Shown here piece after piece: positions 26,607 through 34,415 of a stretch of DNA of 57,393 bases; the stretch's first letter is position 1, and each line of letters begins with the position of its first letter. This DNA comes from Actinomycetes bacterium. Lineage in GTDB: Bacteria; Actinomycetota; Acidimicrobiia; Acidimicrobiales; Acidimicrobiaceae. The translations under genes and the position numbers were made by a program. The notes below the pieces were generated by a model that saw nothing but the letters and a program-made list of their open reading frames with translations, was not told where the DNA came from and made no database searches. The stretch spans positions 1 to 57,393 of the forward strand of contig JAJZLS010000015.1 of NCBI GenBank assembly GCA_021803345.1, read 5' to 3'.

Positions 26607-27191
26607 TTGGAATATACAAAGAGAGCACTTCTGGTCGTAGACGTCCAGAACGACTTTTGCGAACATGGCGCCGTACCATCACTGTTAGGTTCCCAGTTAG
26701 CGTCCCTGATCTCAATCTTTGCCCAAACCAACTACAACAAATATGAACTTCTTTTAGCATCGAAGGATTCACATAAATCCCCAAAGGGACACTTCTCGTC
26801 GTCTCCGGACTTTCTCTATAGCTGGCCAAAACACTGTCTGGAATCATCTGAAGGTGAAAAATTCCATCCCAACCTGAATAGTTCCTTATTTGACCATGTG
26901 ATCACTAAAGGGATCAATTCAGCAGGGATGTCGGCTTTCGACGGAACCACTCAACTGGGAGAAAGCCTTCTTGATCTTTTAGAACGCCGCGAGATCGAGG
27001 TACTTGATATTTGCGGCTTGAATGGTGAAGCGAATCTTTACAACACCGCCATTGATGCTTTGGAATTTGGCTTTCCAACCACAGTATTTATCGATTTGAG
27101 CTCTGGCTCATCGCATGCAAAAGTTCTTGAGGCATTCGAAGATCTTCAGTCGAGAGGAGCAAATCTCACTTACGCTATAAGTGAAAACTGA
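26607..27191 (+). CDS. nicotinamidase-like isochorismatase-fold protein lacking the catalytic Cys
   Basis: A 194-residue cysteine-hydrolase-fold protein resembling nicotinamidase PncA. The catalytic aspartate is in VVDVQNDF (D12), the metal ligands fit DSHKSPKGHF and WPKHC, and the catalytic lysine is in ITKGIN. At the nucleophile position, where PncA has GIATDHC, the sequence reads GLNGEAN, so the cysteine is replaced by asparagine (N143). Unless a nearby cysteine takes over, it cannot form the usual thioester, so it may be a non-hydrolytic binding protein or a decayed enzyme; the frame is intact. It starts at TTG 26607 with CAGGAG seven bases upstream. Confidence 0.75.
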   Translation: MEYTKRALLVVDVQNDFCEHGAVPSLLGSQLASLISIFAQTNYNKYELLLASKDSHKSPKGHFSSSPDFLYSWPKHCLESSEGEKFHPNLNSSLFDHVITKGINSAGMSAFDGTTQLGESLLDLLERREIEVLDICGLNGEANLYNTAIDALEFGFPTTVFIDLSSGSSHAKVLEAFEDLQSRGANLTYAISEN

Positions 27192-27204
27192 ACTGTATTC
27201 AACG

Positions 27205-27678
27205 CTAAATATTGGTTGGAATAAGCCCTACTGATACCTTTATATTAGTTTCGGGTTCCAACATTATTAGGCTCCCTCCGCCATCGCTAACTCGTATCTT
27301 GACCGTGGTTCCTTCCAGACACCAGCGGTTGACAACCTCAATTGAAGGGCCATCTGACTGGGACGGCCAAGCAACGAAAGTTCCATCAACCGATTGATTA
27401 TCGCTTATTCTCTCTCCTGGGAAAAGCCCCGATATATCGTGAATATTCCTTCTGTAGCCAACAAGCAAGGTATCCCCATCTGGAAGTGCTCCTATTAATT
27501 TGACCGCGACAAATCCATGAAAATAGTTTGCAGCCAGCACAGCCCGCTCTGCGCTATGAACTCTAGCTCGCCTGGCCTTTACCTCTTCGAGACGCTTATG
27601 CTCACGCCTCCACCCCAGGGCAAGAAATGCTACCAGACCCATAGAAATTAGAAATGGAAGCAAGGCGTACAGTACCAT
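27205..27678 (-). CDS. single-pass membrane protein of unknown function
   Basis: A 157-residue protein with one N-terminal membrane helix (about residues 3-22, LYALLPFLISMGLVAFLALG) followed by a basic stretch WRREHKRLEEVKARRARVHS, so the rest should be cytoplasmic by the positive-inside rule. The body is beta-rich (FVAVKLIGALPDGDTLLVGY, TTVKIRVSDGGGSLIML). I do not recognise a family. It is convergent with the nicotinamidase-like gene, only 13 bases apart. Both the start and the function remain unclear. Confidence 0.6.
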   Translation of the reverse strand: MVLYALLPFLISMGLVAFLALGWRREHKRLEEVKARRARVHSAERAVLAANYFHGFVAVKLIGALPDGDTLLVGYRRNIHDISGLFPGERISDNQSVDGTFVAWPSQSDGPSIEVVNRWCLEGTTVKIRVSDGGGSLIMLEPETNIKVSVGLIPTNI

Positions 27679-27927
27679 ATCACCAAACCCCCTCTATGAG
27701 AAGTAAATTTGAGGCATTAAAACTTTCATGACTTTCGTACTTTAAAGACTACAAGTCCAATGCCGCAAATATCAATATCAATTTGCCCTCAAAGCTGATG
27801 AAAGGCAACAATGCAAGCAACAAATAAGCGCCGCAAACCCGGGACCCCGCACCGCTAATCTAATAATGCCTTCGCTCCATAAAATCATCTGCCGTGATCT
27901 GTTTCCTTACAAATATGGTGGAACATT

Positions 27928-28671
27928 ATGAAGCTCAATATTCTTGCAAGTGCCGGATCTTACCCAGGGCCGGGCAGAGTCTGTTCTGGCTATTTGTTGA
28001 GTTCGCACGATACACAGGTCCTCTTGGATCTGGGCAATGGAGCACTTTCCAACCTTTTGAAGGTAATTGATCCGAAGCTGCTGTCGGGAGTCATCATTAG
28101 CCACGCTCACCTCGATCACTACGCCGACATGATCGGGCTATATCACTACTTCAAATTCGCCCACACTCCACCTCACCCAGTTCCCCTATACGGATCCAGC
28201 GAATTCTTCGATAAGTTTCATCATTTGATTGGCATAGATGAAGATATGAGAAGCATTTTCTCAGAAACAATAATTACTGAGGGTGGATTTGGCAAAATAG
28301 ACAACCTCTCAATTGCCTTTAGCCAATCAAATCATCCTCCGGAAACCTACATTAGCCGCGTATCTGATGGGAAAAGTACCTTTTGTTATAGTGCTGACGG
28401 CGATGAGAGTATCAACCTTGCACTCGCCAGCAACGAGGTCGATCTCTTTCTTTGTGAATCAACTTGGAGTAAAAAGGGTAGTAACCATCCGGCTGGACTT
28501 CATCTAGATGCCCGGGCGGCAGGAGAGATAGCCCAGCGGAGCAGGGTTAAACACTTGGTGATTACCCACATCGCTTATCCACAAGATAGAGATGAGGTCA
28601 GAGTTATCGTCTCAAAGTACTTCAAAGGGAGAATAAGTCTGGCGGAGGACCTCGACAGCTACATCTTCTAA
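27928..28671 (+). CDS. MBL-fold metal-dependent hydrolase (RNase Z/YhfI-like)
   Basis: A 247-residue metallo-beta-lactamase-fold protein. The dinuclear zinc motif is SHAHLDHYADMIG near residue 60; a downstream histidine in SQSNHPPETY, an aspartate in CYSADGD and the histidine in VITHIAYP complete the usual ligand set. The sequence pattern resembles YhfI and the ribonuclease Z-related branch. Substrate unknown. A hairpin follows the stop codon. Confidence 0.82.
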   Translation: MKLNILASAGSYPGPGRVCSGYLLSSHDTQVLLDLGNGALSNLLKVIDPKLLSGVIISHAHLDHYADMIGLYHYFKFAHTPPHPVPLYGSSEFFDKFHHLIGIDEDMRSIFSETIITEGGFGKIDNLSIAFSQSNHPPETYISRVSDGKSTFCYSADGDESINLALASNEVDLFLCESTWSKKGSNHPAGLHLDARAAGEIAQRSRVKHLVITHIAYPQDRDEVRVIVSKYFKGRISLAEDLDSYIF

Positions 28672-28678
28672 CTTATAA

Positions 28679-28707
28679 CTTATCTAAGCTGATGTGGATT
28701 AGATAAG
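28679..28707 (+). terminator. rho-independent-type terminator after the MBL gene
   Basis: A perfect 9-base stem, CTTATCTAA with TTAGATAAG, encloses an 11-base loop and is followed by ATTTTGC. It starts eight bases after the stop codon of the MBL hydrolase. The stem is AT-rich, so it may be a modest terminator. Confidence 0.55.
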
Positions 28708-28850
28708 ATTTTGCAGCCTCAGCCCATCATCTGGAATGCCTACTTATCGCTAGGATTACTCTTTTTGGATGATCGGCCTATTGAAACTGAGCGAGCGGTC
28801 CGATAAACCTTCCGTCAAAGGGGGAGGGGAGGACTCAAACTGGAGAGCCG

Positions 28851-29417
28851 TTGAAACTGGATAGCAATAGTCGCTTACTTACAATTCCCAATGCAATTAC
28901 TCTGGCGCGCATATTGCTGATACCGCTGTTCGTTTATCTGGGCTGGAGTAGGGATAGACTCGTTGCCAGCGCATTCCTATTGGCTTTCATTGGAGCTACA
29001 GACTGGATTGACGGTTTCCTGGCTAGACGGCTCAACCAGGTTTCAGTGATTGGGAAGGTCATCGATCCTTCCGCCGACAGACTACTCCTTATTGCCGCTG
29101 CCGTGGTAGCAATACATCTCAGCCTGATACCTCTATGGCTGATAGTGGTAATTTTCATCAGAGAACTTACCGTTTCTTTAGTGGTCGGGATCGCTGCGCT
29201 CAAATTTAAAACACGACTTGACGTAGCTATTTATGGGAAAGCTGGAACCCTTCTGATGATGTTTGCCTTCCCTTTTTTTGTATTAGGAGGATCAACTACA
29301 TCAAGTCATGCAATCTTTTACCATCTGGGCTACGTTTTCATGATTCCAGGAGTCACGATACTATTTATTGCCCTGGCAGACTATCTGAGAAGGTTGCGCT
29401 TATTGAATGCTCCCTAG
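28851..29417 (+). CDS. pgsA: CDP-alcohol phosphatidyltransferase (PgsA-like)
   Basis: A 188-residue membrane enzyme of phospholipid synthesis, most likely CDP-diacylglycerol:glycerol-3-phosphate 3-phosphatidyltransferase. The CDP-alcohol motif D-X2-D-G-X2-A-R-X8-G-X3-D-X3-D is complete in DWIDGFLARRL...GKVIDPSADR. The N-terminus LTIPNAITLARILLIPLFVYL is typical of PgsA. Several membrane helices follow. It starts at TTG 28851 with GGAGAG upstream. It leads the gcvH-garA block as pgsA2 does in mycobacteria. Confidence 0.88.
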   Translation: MKLDSNSRLLTIPNAITLARILLIPLFVYLGWSRDRLVASAFLLAFIGATDWIDGFLARRLNQVSVIGKVIDPSADRLLLIAAAVVAIHLSLIPLWLIVVIFIRELTVSLVVGIAALKFKTRLDVAIYGKAGTLLMMFAFPFFVLGGSTTSSHAIFYHLGYVFMIPGVTILFIALADYLRRLRLLNAP

Positions 29418-29537
29418 AGCCGTACATCATAAGCCGGCATTGTTATCTGCTTCACAGCTCGCTTGAGATGGAAAATCTCTTTATATTCTCGGCTTTCTTT
29501 AGCATTGCCACGCTGTAAAAGTAGTAACGTTTTATCT

Positions 29538-29924
29538 ATGTCAGAAACAGATAACCTCCTTTTTACATCCGACCACGAATGGGTCCGCGTTATCGAGAAC
29601 AGGGTCGTAATCGGTATTACTGATTACGCCCAGGACGCCCTCGGGGACGTGGTCTTTGTGCAACTTCCCACCACCGATGACGTCGTAAGTGCCAACAGCA
29701 CCCTTAGCGAGGTGGAATCGACTAAATCGGTTTCAGATATATACGCACCAGTTTCAGGACGGGTTGTGAGAGTAAATGATTCTCTTGCGAACAAACCTGA
29801 GCTTGTAAATTCCTCCCCCTATGGCGAAGGATGGATAGCTGAAATAGAGATGTCAGATCCCTCAGAGCTTGAGACTCTTCTGACTTATGACAAATACCAG
29901 CAACTGATAAATAATCCAGGCTAA
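29538..29924 (+). CDS. gcvH: glycine cleavage system H protein
   Basis: A 128-residue lipoyl carrier that shuttles the aminomethyl group between GcvP, GcvT and lipoamide dehydrogenase. The lipoylation site is lysine 63 in EVESTKSVSDIYAPVSG. The N-terminus LLFTSDHEWVRV and the C-terminal GEGWIAEIEMSDPSEL are standard. The frame is open from 29463, but the family start fits ATG 29538; no strong ribosome-binding site is seen there. It lies some 3.4 kb from gcvT, separated by the garA-ftsR-BFN-MerR genes. Confidence 0.93.
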   Translation: MSETDNLLFTSDHEWVRVIENRVVIGITDYAQDALGDVVFVQLPTTDDVVSANSTLSEVESTKSVSDIYAPVSGRVVRVNDSLANKPELVNSSPYGEGWIAEIEMSDPSELETLLTYDKYQQLINNPG

Positions 29925-30174
29925 GGCCCATATTTTTTCACTGATTCAAACATGCGGTGAGAGGCAGTCATCCCAGCAAACATTCATAGATTCATCGTTC
30001 CCTTATGGCAAAATTGACCAGATGAACGCTAAAAAGTAGAATGATTATTCGCTAAATGCTAAGTATTGTTAATTTTTACCAAGTAATCGAGAAATTAGTG
30101 GAACTTTGAATCAAGGAAAAGTATTCTTGCAATGCTTGGCGTATTTTCTCGGTAACTGAAGTGGAGTTGACTAA

Positions 30175-30660
30175 GTGCAATGCAGTAACTGCGGACACAT
30201 AAATACTCGTGGTGCGAATTTCTGCTCTTCTTGTGGACGACCACTAAATGACAGTGACGACACCGGCACCCTCACTTCTGTCGAGGCCTCCTCGGACAGC
30301 ACTGTGGAGTTCATAGAACACGCGATTGCCATCGCTCCACCAGACAAGATTTCTCTTGTTGTCAGGGGCGGTCCAAGCTCAGGAACCTACTTTGTACTGG
30401 AAAAGGAAGTAACCAAAGTGGGTAGGCACCCCGAGTCAGACATATTCTTAGATGACGTTACCGTGTCGAGGCGGCATGCGGAATTTATTGTCGACGATGA
30501 GAGCTGCAGGATTGTGGATTCGGGATCCCTAAATGGCACCTATGTGAATAAAGAGAGGATAGATCAGGCTTCCCTCTCTACCGGGGATGAAGTGCAGATT
30601 GGTAAATACAAATTGATTTTCGTCAGACCAACACGGGAGAATTCCGCCAGTGGACGATAA
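30175..30660 (+). CDS. garA: FHA-domain protein, GarA-like, with N-terminal zinc ribbon
   Basis: A 161-residue protein with an N-terminal zinc ribbon (CSNCGHIN...CSSCGRPL, residues 3-24), an acidic Ser/Thr-rich linker, and a C-terminal FHA domain from about 65 with GRHPESDIFLDDVTVSRRHAEF and GSLNGTYVNKERI, the phosphothreonine-binding loops. Position between gcvH and a MerR gene identifies it with mycobacterial GarA/OdhI, which binds and restrains 2-oxoglutarate-using enzymes when unphosphorylated. The N-terminal ETTS phospho-acceptor motif of GarA is not visible; a linker with DSTVEF occupies that place. It starts at GTG 30175 and its end overlaps the next gene by 11 bases. Confidence 0.82.
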   Translation: MQCSNCGHINTRGANFCSSCGRPLNDSDDTGTLTSVEASSDSTVEFIEHAIAIAPPDKISLVVRGGPSSGTYFVLEKEVTKVGRHPESDIFLDDVTVSRRHAEFIVDDESCRIVDSGSLNGTYVNKERIDQASLSTGDEVQIGKYKLIFVRPTRENSASGR

Positions 30661-31798
30661 AGAGTATCGATCAATAGGTGAGACTCTGGAACTGCTAAAG
30701 CGCGAATTTCCGGAAATAACCATATCCAAAATTCGGTTCCTAGAAACCCAAGGTCTCATAGCACCCGAACGAACTACCAATGGTTACAGAAAATTTTACA
30801 ATCACGACATTGAACGCCTCAGCTTTGTACTGAGACAGCAGCGGGAACAGTTTCTTCCCCTCAAGGTAATAAAAGATCGGATCACCGAAAAGGAACCCGG
30901 AGTATTTGTTTTGGACCCAAATAAGGGTCGATTTCCTGCCGGTCCTAAGGTAAAGAACTCTAAATTCGAGAGAGACATCTTTGGAGACCCAATCCAAGTA
31001 GCTGGGCCGGGCCATAGGTCAAAGGTTAAACCTCAAGTTGACGATGAAGGTTTAATGTCTCAACACGCGGGCGCCTCCATTCATTCACATAATCCAATCC
31101 ACTCTCAGCACTCAAAGGACTCTTATCTTAAGTCAAGCTCGCCAGCGGGTTCCAAGCTGAACGACACAATTCCCCAAAATAAGGAAACTGCACCCGCTAA
31201 GACAAAATCTCCTTCAGCTAAAGCCGAAAGACATTCACCAATTGCCACTAACGCTGCGGTACAACCCCCCTCGCCAAGGAGACCCCGCCTGTTTGCTCTT
31301 CCGACAGCGTCATCATTAGCTGAGAAGTTGGACGAATACAGACTTGGACATAACCATGCGGATGAATTATTAGATTCAGATTCCCAGGCGGACACAGAAG
31401 ATGACACCCCATTCCCAAAAAATTCATTTACCCCCCGGGAGATAGCGGAACTGGCAGATCTAACCATGGTTCAGTTAAACGATCTGACCACGTTCGGCTT
31501 GCTATGCCCGACATCAGTCCGTGGGCAGCATATCTATAGTTCAGCAGATCTTGACCTAGCCATTCTGGCAAGAGAATTTGCTCGCTATGGCCTGGAAGCG
31601 AGACACCTTAAGATGTATAAAGTGTCGGCCGATAGAGAGGCATCCTTTCTCGAACAAGTAGTACTTCCAATCCTCGCCAACAAAAGCAACAAATCAAGAG
31701 CCAAAGCTGAAGCGGCACTTACTCAGTTAGGAGAAATAGGAGCCCGGTTTCGAACCCAATTGTTAGAACGAGCAATCGATAAAATCCTAAATTCATAG
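30650..31798 (+). CDS. ftsR: MerR-family regulator, FtsR-like
   Basis: A 382-residue regulator with a MerR winged HTH at about residues 5-75 (SIGETLELLKREFPEITISKIRFLETQGLI and RKFYNHDIERLSFVLRQQRE). A long low-complexity middle (about 110-240) rich in Ser, Pro and His follows, then a second helical region from about 255 with FTPREIAELADLTMVQLNDLTTFGLL, a second HTH-like unit. The order garA-ftsR-BFN matches Rv1827-Rv1828-Rv1829; FtsR activates ftsZ in corynebacteria. It is longer than mycobacterial Rv1828 (about 250), because of the linker. GTG 30650 overlaps garA. Confidence 0.83.
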   Translation: MDDKEYRSIGETLELLKREFPEITISKIRFLETQGLIAPERTTNGYRKFYNHDIERLSFVLRQQREQFLPLKVIKDRITEKEPGVFVLDPNKGRFPAGPKVKNSKFERDIFGDPIQVAGPGHRSKVKPQVDDEGLMSQHAGASIHSHNPIHSQHSKDSYLKSSSPAGSKLNDTIPQNKETAPAKTKSPSAKAERHSPIATNAAVQPPSPRRPRLFALPTASSLAEKLDEYRLGHNHADELLDSDSQADTEDDTPFPKNSFTPREIAELADLTMVQLNDLTTFGLLCPTSVRGQHIYSSADLDLAILAREFARYGLEARHLKMYKVSADREASFLEQVVLPILANKSNKSRAKAEAALTQLGEIGARFRTQLLERAIDKILNS

Positions 31799-31941
31799 CT
31801 AAACCGCCGAAATGGATATCTTTATTGCAAATCTAGATTAGTTTTAATATTAATTGTTGAATTAGCTCAATATAGCCAGATTTGCAGTAGCGGCTCTAGC
31901 TGTCATATAGCCAGCTCTGCGCTGGGGAGGTGAACTTTAAC

Positions 31942-32454
31942 ATGATTGAAGTTGAGCTTAATGCTGTTAGAGTTGACTTGCGCTCAAATACCCCCGTCTT
32001 GCTTCTCCAAGAGATCGCCTCTCCCAGAAGAACTTTACCAATTTTCATCGGAGCCCCGGAAGCCACATCGATTGCTATGGCGATTCAAGGCATCCAGGCG
32101 CCGAGGCCATTAACACACGATCTGATTAAAAACCTCATTGAGTCGTTGGAATGCAAGCTGATAAACGTTATTATCACAGAGCTTCAAGATTCGACTTACT
32201 ATGCCGAGTTGACTATAAACAGAGGAGAAAGGACATTCAAGGTGTCCTCACGGCCTTCCGATGCCATAGCGGTAGCGATCAGAATGCCAGTCCCCATTTT
32301 CGTTGCTGAAGATCTCTTGAACAATGAAGGCATATCGGTAGAAGTGCTCGATGCTGACAGAGAAGACACGTTTGCCGACGAAAACCCCGATGAGTTAGTG
32401 GGGGAGTTCAAACAATTTTTGGACAATTTGCGTCCTGAAGACTTTTCTGGCTAA
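31942..32454 (+). CDS. bifunctional nuclease family protein (DUF151)
   Basis: A 170-residue DUF151 protein. Diagnostic segments are RTLPIFIGAPEATSIAMAIQG, RPLTHDLIKNLIESL and RPSDAIAVAIRMPVPIFVAEDLL. The C-terminal tail is acidic (EFKQFLDNLRPEDF), as in Rv1829. Plant and archaeal relatives have DNase/RNase activity; the bacterial role is unclear. I use ATG 31942, not GTG 31930, because the GGGGAGG ribosome-binding site overlaps the GTG. A 5-base hairpin, CCAGC-N5-GCTGG, ends next to that site at 31911-31925. Confidence 0.9.
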   Translation: MIEVELNAVRVDLRSNTPVLLLQEIASPRRTLPIFIGAPEATSIAMAIQGIQAPRPLTHDLIKNLIESLECKLINVIITELQDSTYYAELTINRGERTFKVSSRPSDAIAVAIRMPVPIFVAEDLLNNEGISVEVLDADREDTFADENPDELVGEFKQFLDNLRPEDFSG

Positions 32455-32564
32455 ATATTTGTAAATTTATCTGGGAAATCTTTAAAACAACTAACATTTG
32501 AACGACTTTTTCTGTCATACTTTATCACTACCAAAATGTAACTACACTCTTGTAGGAGATTGAG

Positions 32565-33059
32565 ATGGACAAGCCGTTAGGCTTCAGAGGTCTGCAAGCC
32601 TGCAAATTAGCAGGAATAACTTACCGTCAGCTTGACTATTGGGCACGGACGGGTCTGGTCAGACCATCTGTGGCAGATGCTCATGGCTCAGGTTCGCAAC
32701 GTTCATACTCCTACAGGGACATTCTTGAGCTAAAAGTCATTAAGCAATTACTTGCTGGAGGGATTTCGCTCCAAGCTGCAAGAAGGGCAGTGGAGTACCT
32801 TAGAAGCAATCTCAAAGAAGATCTTTCAAATGCGGATCTGTTGGTCGTCGGCCAGGGAACCATACTTCTTCGCAATGGGGAAGAATTTGTTGACCTGATG
32901 AGAGGTGGGCAGTTGATAATGTCAATTGTGCTCTCAATTCAAGAGATTGTAAATCAACTCAACGCAGCGGTAATTGAACTTGATCGATCAGACGAATCTT
33001 CTGATCAAAATGAGCAACAACGACGGCCTCTGCCGGGGCAGCAAAAATTAGCCATCTAA
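32565..33059 (+). CDS. MerR-family regulator (Rv1830-like)
   Basis: A 164-residue regulator with a MerR HTH in residues 5-75 (GFRGLQACKLAGITYRQLDYWARTGLV and SYSYRDILELKVIKQLLAGGISLQAARRAVEYL). Its place after the DUF151 gene corresponds to Rv1830 in mycobacteria. The C-terminal 80 residues include a helix with MSIVLSIQEIVNQLNAAV, a likely dimer or effector part. A small CTACA-N4-TGTAG dyad at 32542-32555 lies between its probable promoter and the start, overlapping the TAGGAG ribosome-binding site, and may be an autoregulatory site. Confidence 0.86.
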   Translation: MDKPLGFRGLQACKLAGITYRQLDYWARTGLVRPSVADAHGSGSQRSYSYRDILELKVIKQLLAGGISLQAARRAVEYLRSNLKEDLSNADLLVVGQGTILLRNGEEFVDLMRGGQLIMSIVLSIQEIVNQLNAAVIELDRSDESSDQNEQQRRPLPGQQKLAI

Positions 33060-33292
33060 TCGCCACCAAGTCCGCCTGAGTTAAGCCAGAGCGCCAATCT
33101 GCAGATTCCCCGGGGATTCACGACCGGAACTCTAAACCTGTAGATGAAGCTTACATCCGGATGTATAACCTTAATTCCTAATCCACCTACCAGCAAACCT
33201 ATGCGTCCCCGGATCTGTACGAGAATTTAAACACGCCCAAGGTTGAAGGATTTAATGCAACAAACCTCCTAAGTCCGAAGTAAGTTATTTAG

Positions 33293-34357
33293 GTGACTTT
33301 ACGACGAACAGCCCTTTACGACAGCCACCTGAAACTTGGGGCGAAAATGACTGAATTTGGAGGATGGGAGATGCCACTTTCCTATCCGGGCGGCACAATC
33401 AGGGAACATATGGCAACCCGGGAGGGAGCTGGCATATTTGACGTTTCCCATCTCGGTACGGTCAGAGTTGAAGGACCCGACTCTTTCACTCAATTACAAC
33501 AGACCCTTACAAATGATCTGAACAAGATCTCAACCGGAAGGGCTCAATATACCCACCTGTTGGATCCAGCTGACGGTTCGGTACTCGACGATATTATCGT
33601 CTGGTGGACTGACCCAGAAGGTTTTGATGTAATGCCTAATGCTTCGAATACTTCCAGAGTGCTCAGGTGGATTCCGGGAACCGACGTCACCCCGACCAGA
33701 TCAATCATTGCGCTACAAGGTCCAGCCTACAAAGACGTCCTGGTCCAAGTAATTCCAGAAGGAACCGGGGTTGCTCATTTTGAGGTACGGAACCTGCTAT
33801 GGCAGGATACAGAGCTGAAAATAGCTGGGACTGGCTATACCGGTGAGAACGGGATTGAGATCTATGCTCCAAACCATATTGCCAGCAAGATATGGGACGG
33901 CCTACTAGACGCGGGAGCAACACCTGCCGGACTGGGAGCTCGTGACACCCTACGTCTTGAAGCGGGGCTTCCCCTACATGGCCATGAGCTCGGAAAAGGA
34001 ATATCACCGCTCGAATCGGGACTTCAGTGGGTGGTCGCGTTTTCAAAGCCGGAATTTCTCGGCAGACAAGCTCTTCAAGACAAGCTGCAAAAGGGGCTGA
34101 AAATAACATTGGTGGGCATCCAAAGCCTGTCTCGCAAACCGCTGCGCTCCGGGCAGAAAATCTTAATAGGAAGTAAAGAGATCGGAACTGTCAGCTCAGG
34201 TGGATATTCACCGATCTTGAAGTTAGGTATTGGCCTGGGGTTTGTCGAAACAGATTACCAGGCAAATCAAAACGTCACCATCGATGCCAATGGAACGAGA
34301 TTGGAGGCAAAGCTTGTCAAGCCCCCATTTGTCCGTAAGACATATTCCAAGCTATAA
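33293..34357 (+). CDS. gcvT: aminomethyltransferase (glycine cleavage T protein)
   Basis: A 354-residue folate-dependent enzyme that releases ammonia from the aminomethylated H protein and makes 5,10-methylene-tetrahydrofolate. Typical segments: TALYDSHLKLGAKMTEFGGWEMPLSY at the N-terminus, GIFDVSHLGTVRVEG, GTGYTGENGIEIY, LGARDTLRLEAGLPLHGHEL with the folate-site glutamate region. Length fits. The start at GTG 33293 has only a weak upstream AAGTAAG. It is first of the gcvT-gcvPA-gcvPB run. No glycine riboswitch was recognised in the 233 bases upstream. Confidence 0.94.
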   Translation: MTLRRTALYDSHLKLGAKMTEFGGWEMPLSYPGGTIREHMATREGAGIFDVSHLGTVRVEGPDSFTQLQQTLTNDLNKISTGRAQYTHLLDPADGSVLDDIIVWWTDPEGFDVMPNASNTSRVLRWIPGTDVTPTRSIIALQGPAYKDVLVQVIPEGTGVAHFEVRNLLWQDTELKIAGTGYTGENGIEIYAPNHIASKIWDGLLDAGATPAGLGARDTLRLEAGLPLHGHELGKGISPLESGLQWVVAFSKPEFLGRQALQDKLQKGLKITLVGIQSLSRKPLRSGQKILIGSKEIGTVSSGGYSPILKLGIGLGFVETDYQANQNVTIDANGTRLEAKLVKPPFVRKTYSKL

Positions 34358-34415
34358 AGTCTTGGCTCAAATGAAACTGCTAATACCCAAAAAATCAACC
34401 TTCAGGTGGTCATAA

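Noticed and set aside
33060-33292. possible glycine riboswitch upstream of gcvT
   Set aside because: I looked for the conserved paired aptamer pattern and did not see it; a covariance-model search would be decisive.
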